A stretch of 5,653 nucleotides of DNA from JBBDMC01 sp964441935 (GTDB lineage: Bacteria; Pseudomonadota; Alphaproteobacteria; Rhizobiales; Kaistiaceae). Position numbers and translations under genes: made by a program. Shown here one piece after another: positions 4,562 to 5,653 of the stretch (the stretch's first letter is position 1; every line of letters starts with the position of its first letter). The notes below the pieces were generated by a model. That model searched no databases. It was given only the letters and a program-made list of their open reading frames with translations, and was not told the origin of the DNA. Where the stretch lies: positions 1 to 5,653 of the forward strand of contig CAYTXI010000137.1 in the NCBI GenBank assembly GCA_964441935.1, read 5' to 3'.

Positions 4562-5653
4562 GTCGACAATTTCTCCGCCACGAACGTCTCGACATCGGCG
4601 ACGGACACGTCGTGGGCGACGAACGCCTGGCCGATGCCGCGGGTGAGGATGAGGTTGAGCCGGCCGCGGGTGACCTTCTTGTCCTGGGCAATATGCTCCA
4701 TGACCGCGGCCGCGTCCGGCTTGCTGCCGGGAATGTCGCCGATGCGAACCGGGAGACCGATCTCGGCGAGATGAGCGGCAAGCCGCTCGGTGTCCGCGGG
4801 TGGCGCCAGCCCTGCGCGGGCGGAGAACTCGTGCGCCAGGACCATGCCAATCGACACCGCTTCACCGTGCAGCAAACGGTCGGAGTAGCCGGTGACGGCC
4901 TCCAGCGCGTGGCCGAAGGTGTGGCCGAAATTGAGCAGCGCGCGCACGCCCTCGTCGCGTTCGTCGGCGGCGACGCTCGCGGCCTTGGCCCGGCAGGCAA
5001 TGGCGATCGCCTCCTCGCGCTCGGGCCCGCCGGCGGCGACCGCCCGCCAGTTGGTCTCCAGCCACGCAAAGAAATCGGCGTTGCCGATCAGGCCGTACTT
5101 GGCGACCTCGGCGTAGCCGGCGTTGAAGATGCGTGGCGGCAGCGTATCGAGCACGCCGGGGTCGGCCAACACGAACAGGGGCTGGTGGAAGGCGCCGACC
5201 AGGTTCTTGCCGTGCCCGGTATTGATGCCGGTCTTGCCGCCGATGGCGGAGTCGACCTGGGCGAGCAGGGTGGTCGGTACCTGGACGACGCCGATGCCGC
5301 GACGAGCGATGGCGGCGGCGAACCCGGCGAGGTCGCCGACGACGCCGCCGCCGAGGACTACGATCGCGTCGTCGCGCTCGATGCGGGCGGCAAGCACGGC
5401 GTCGACGACCGTCTCCAGTCCGGCGAAGCTCTTGCTCTTCTCACCCGGCGGGACGGTGACGGTGACGTGCTCGATGCCGACGGCGGTCAGGCTCTCGGTC
5501 AGCGTTCCCAGGTGCCGTTCCGCCACGTTGCGGTCGGTGACGACGGCGACGCGGGCATCGGGCATGCGGGCGATGATCTCAGACCCGGCGCTGCCGAGGA
5601 CGCCGCGGCCGATGAGGATTTCATATGAACGCGGCCCCAGATCGACGGTGACC
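4558..5653 (-). CDS. aroB: 3-dehydroquinate synthase AroB (partial, 5' end outside window)
   Basis: AroB converts 3-deoxy-D-arabino-heptulosonate 7-phosphate to 3-dehydroquinate, step two of the shikimate pathway, using NAD+ and a divalent metal in the cytoplasm. The reading frame stays open to the right edge: ahead of the Met at 5563-5565 are 29 more codons beginning VTVDLGPRSYEILIGRGVLG, the usual AroB N-terminus. So 364 residues are visible and only the first few codons are missing. In visible numbering, GGGVVGD (101-107) binds NAD; VPTTLLAQVDSAIGGKTGIN (125-144) and KNLVGAFHQP (149-158) form the active-site region. Glu182 (AEVAKYG), His244 (NFGHTFGH) and His262 (LHGEAVSIGM) are the metal ligands. 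DKKVTRGR (324-331) carries phosphate-binding basic residues. Its TGA overlaps the next gene's ATG. aroK is the usual gene upstream in alphaproteobacteria but is not visible. Identity is secure. Confidence 0.97.
   Translation of the reverse strand, partial: VTVDLGPRSYEILIGRGVLGSAGSEIIARMPDARVAVVTDRNVAERHLGTLTESLTAVGIEHVTVTVPPGEKSKSFAGLETVVDAVLAARIERDDAIVVLGGGVVGDLAGFAAAIARRGIGVVQVPTTLLAQVDSAIGGKTGINTGHGKNLVGAFHQPLFVLADPGVLDTLPPRIFNAGYAEVAKYGLIGNADFFAWLETNWRAVAAGGPEREEAIAIACRAKAASVAADERDEGVRALLNFGHTFGHALEAVTGYSDRLLHGEAVSIGMVLAHEFSARAGLAPPADTERLAAHLAEIGLPVRIGDIPGSKPDAAAVMEHIAQDKKVTRGRLNLILTRGIGQAFVAHDVSVADVETFVAEKLST

Noticed and set aside
5563..5565. Met codon as the aroB start
   Set aside because: The 29 in-frame codons upstream (VTVDLGPRSYEILIGRGVLG and on) are clearly AroB sequence, so this Met is internal and the gene is cut by the window edge.
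1..5653. Mobile elements, CRISPR arrays, tRNA or rRNA genes
   Set aside because: No transposase, repeated spacers, long direct or inverted repeats, or RNA gene signatures were found on either strand.

Overview
The window is GC-rich, densely coded DNA of alphaproteobacterial type. The clearest pointers are CobS, a subunit of the aerobic CobN-CobS-CobT cobaltochelatase, lying next to a C-terminal J-domain protein and a BolA protein, with aroB and a CorC/HlyC-type CBS protein close by. From memory, this neighbourhood is common in Rhizobiales and related orders; I could not verify that here. No species can be named from the sequence.

Layout from right to left (all minus strand except bolA). At 5653-4558 is aroB, cut by the right edge so that only its first few codons are missing. 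It overlaps the next gene, a CNNM/CBS/CorC-HlyC membrane protein (4561-3293), by four bases (ATGA). A 13-base gap leads to an atypical short-chain dehydrogenase / NAD(P)-binding protein (3279-2584). After 60 bases containing a small hairpin comes a geranylgeranyl-reductase-family FAD oxidoreductase (2523-1369). These four genes look like one transcription unit. bolA (1131-1403, plus strand) runs toward the oxidoreductase and overlaps its 3' end by 35 bases. Divergent from bolA, across only 70 bases, is the J-domain gene (1060-449), followed 79 bases later by cobS (369-1), which is cut by the left edge.

The genes cover separate household tasks: AroB makes 3-dehydroquinate for aromatic amino acids; the CBS protein is a membrane protein linked to divalent cations; BolA belongs to iron-sulfur handling; CobS is the AAA+ ATPase for cobalt insertion into the corrin ring. 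The dehydrogenase and the FAD oxidoreductase form a redox pair of unknown substrate. The J-domain protein has an N-terminal Cys/His set that could bind zinc.

No mobile element, CRISPR array, RNA gene or obvious new multi-gene system is visible. The points most worth checking are a good promoter that would give the J-domain gene a leaderless transcript, an inverted repeat over that promoter's -35 element, the possible Zn site of the J-domain protein, and the redox gene pair set between two conserved gene groups.
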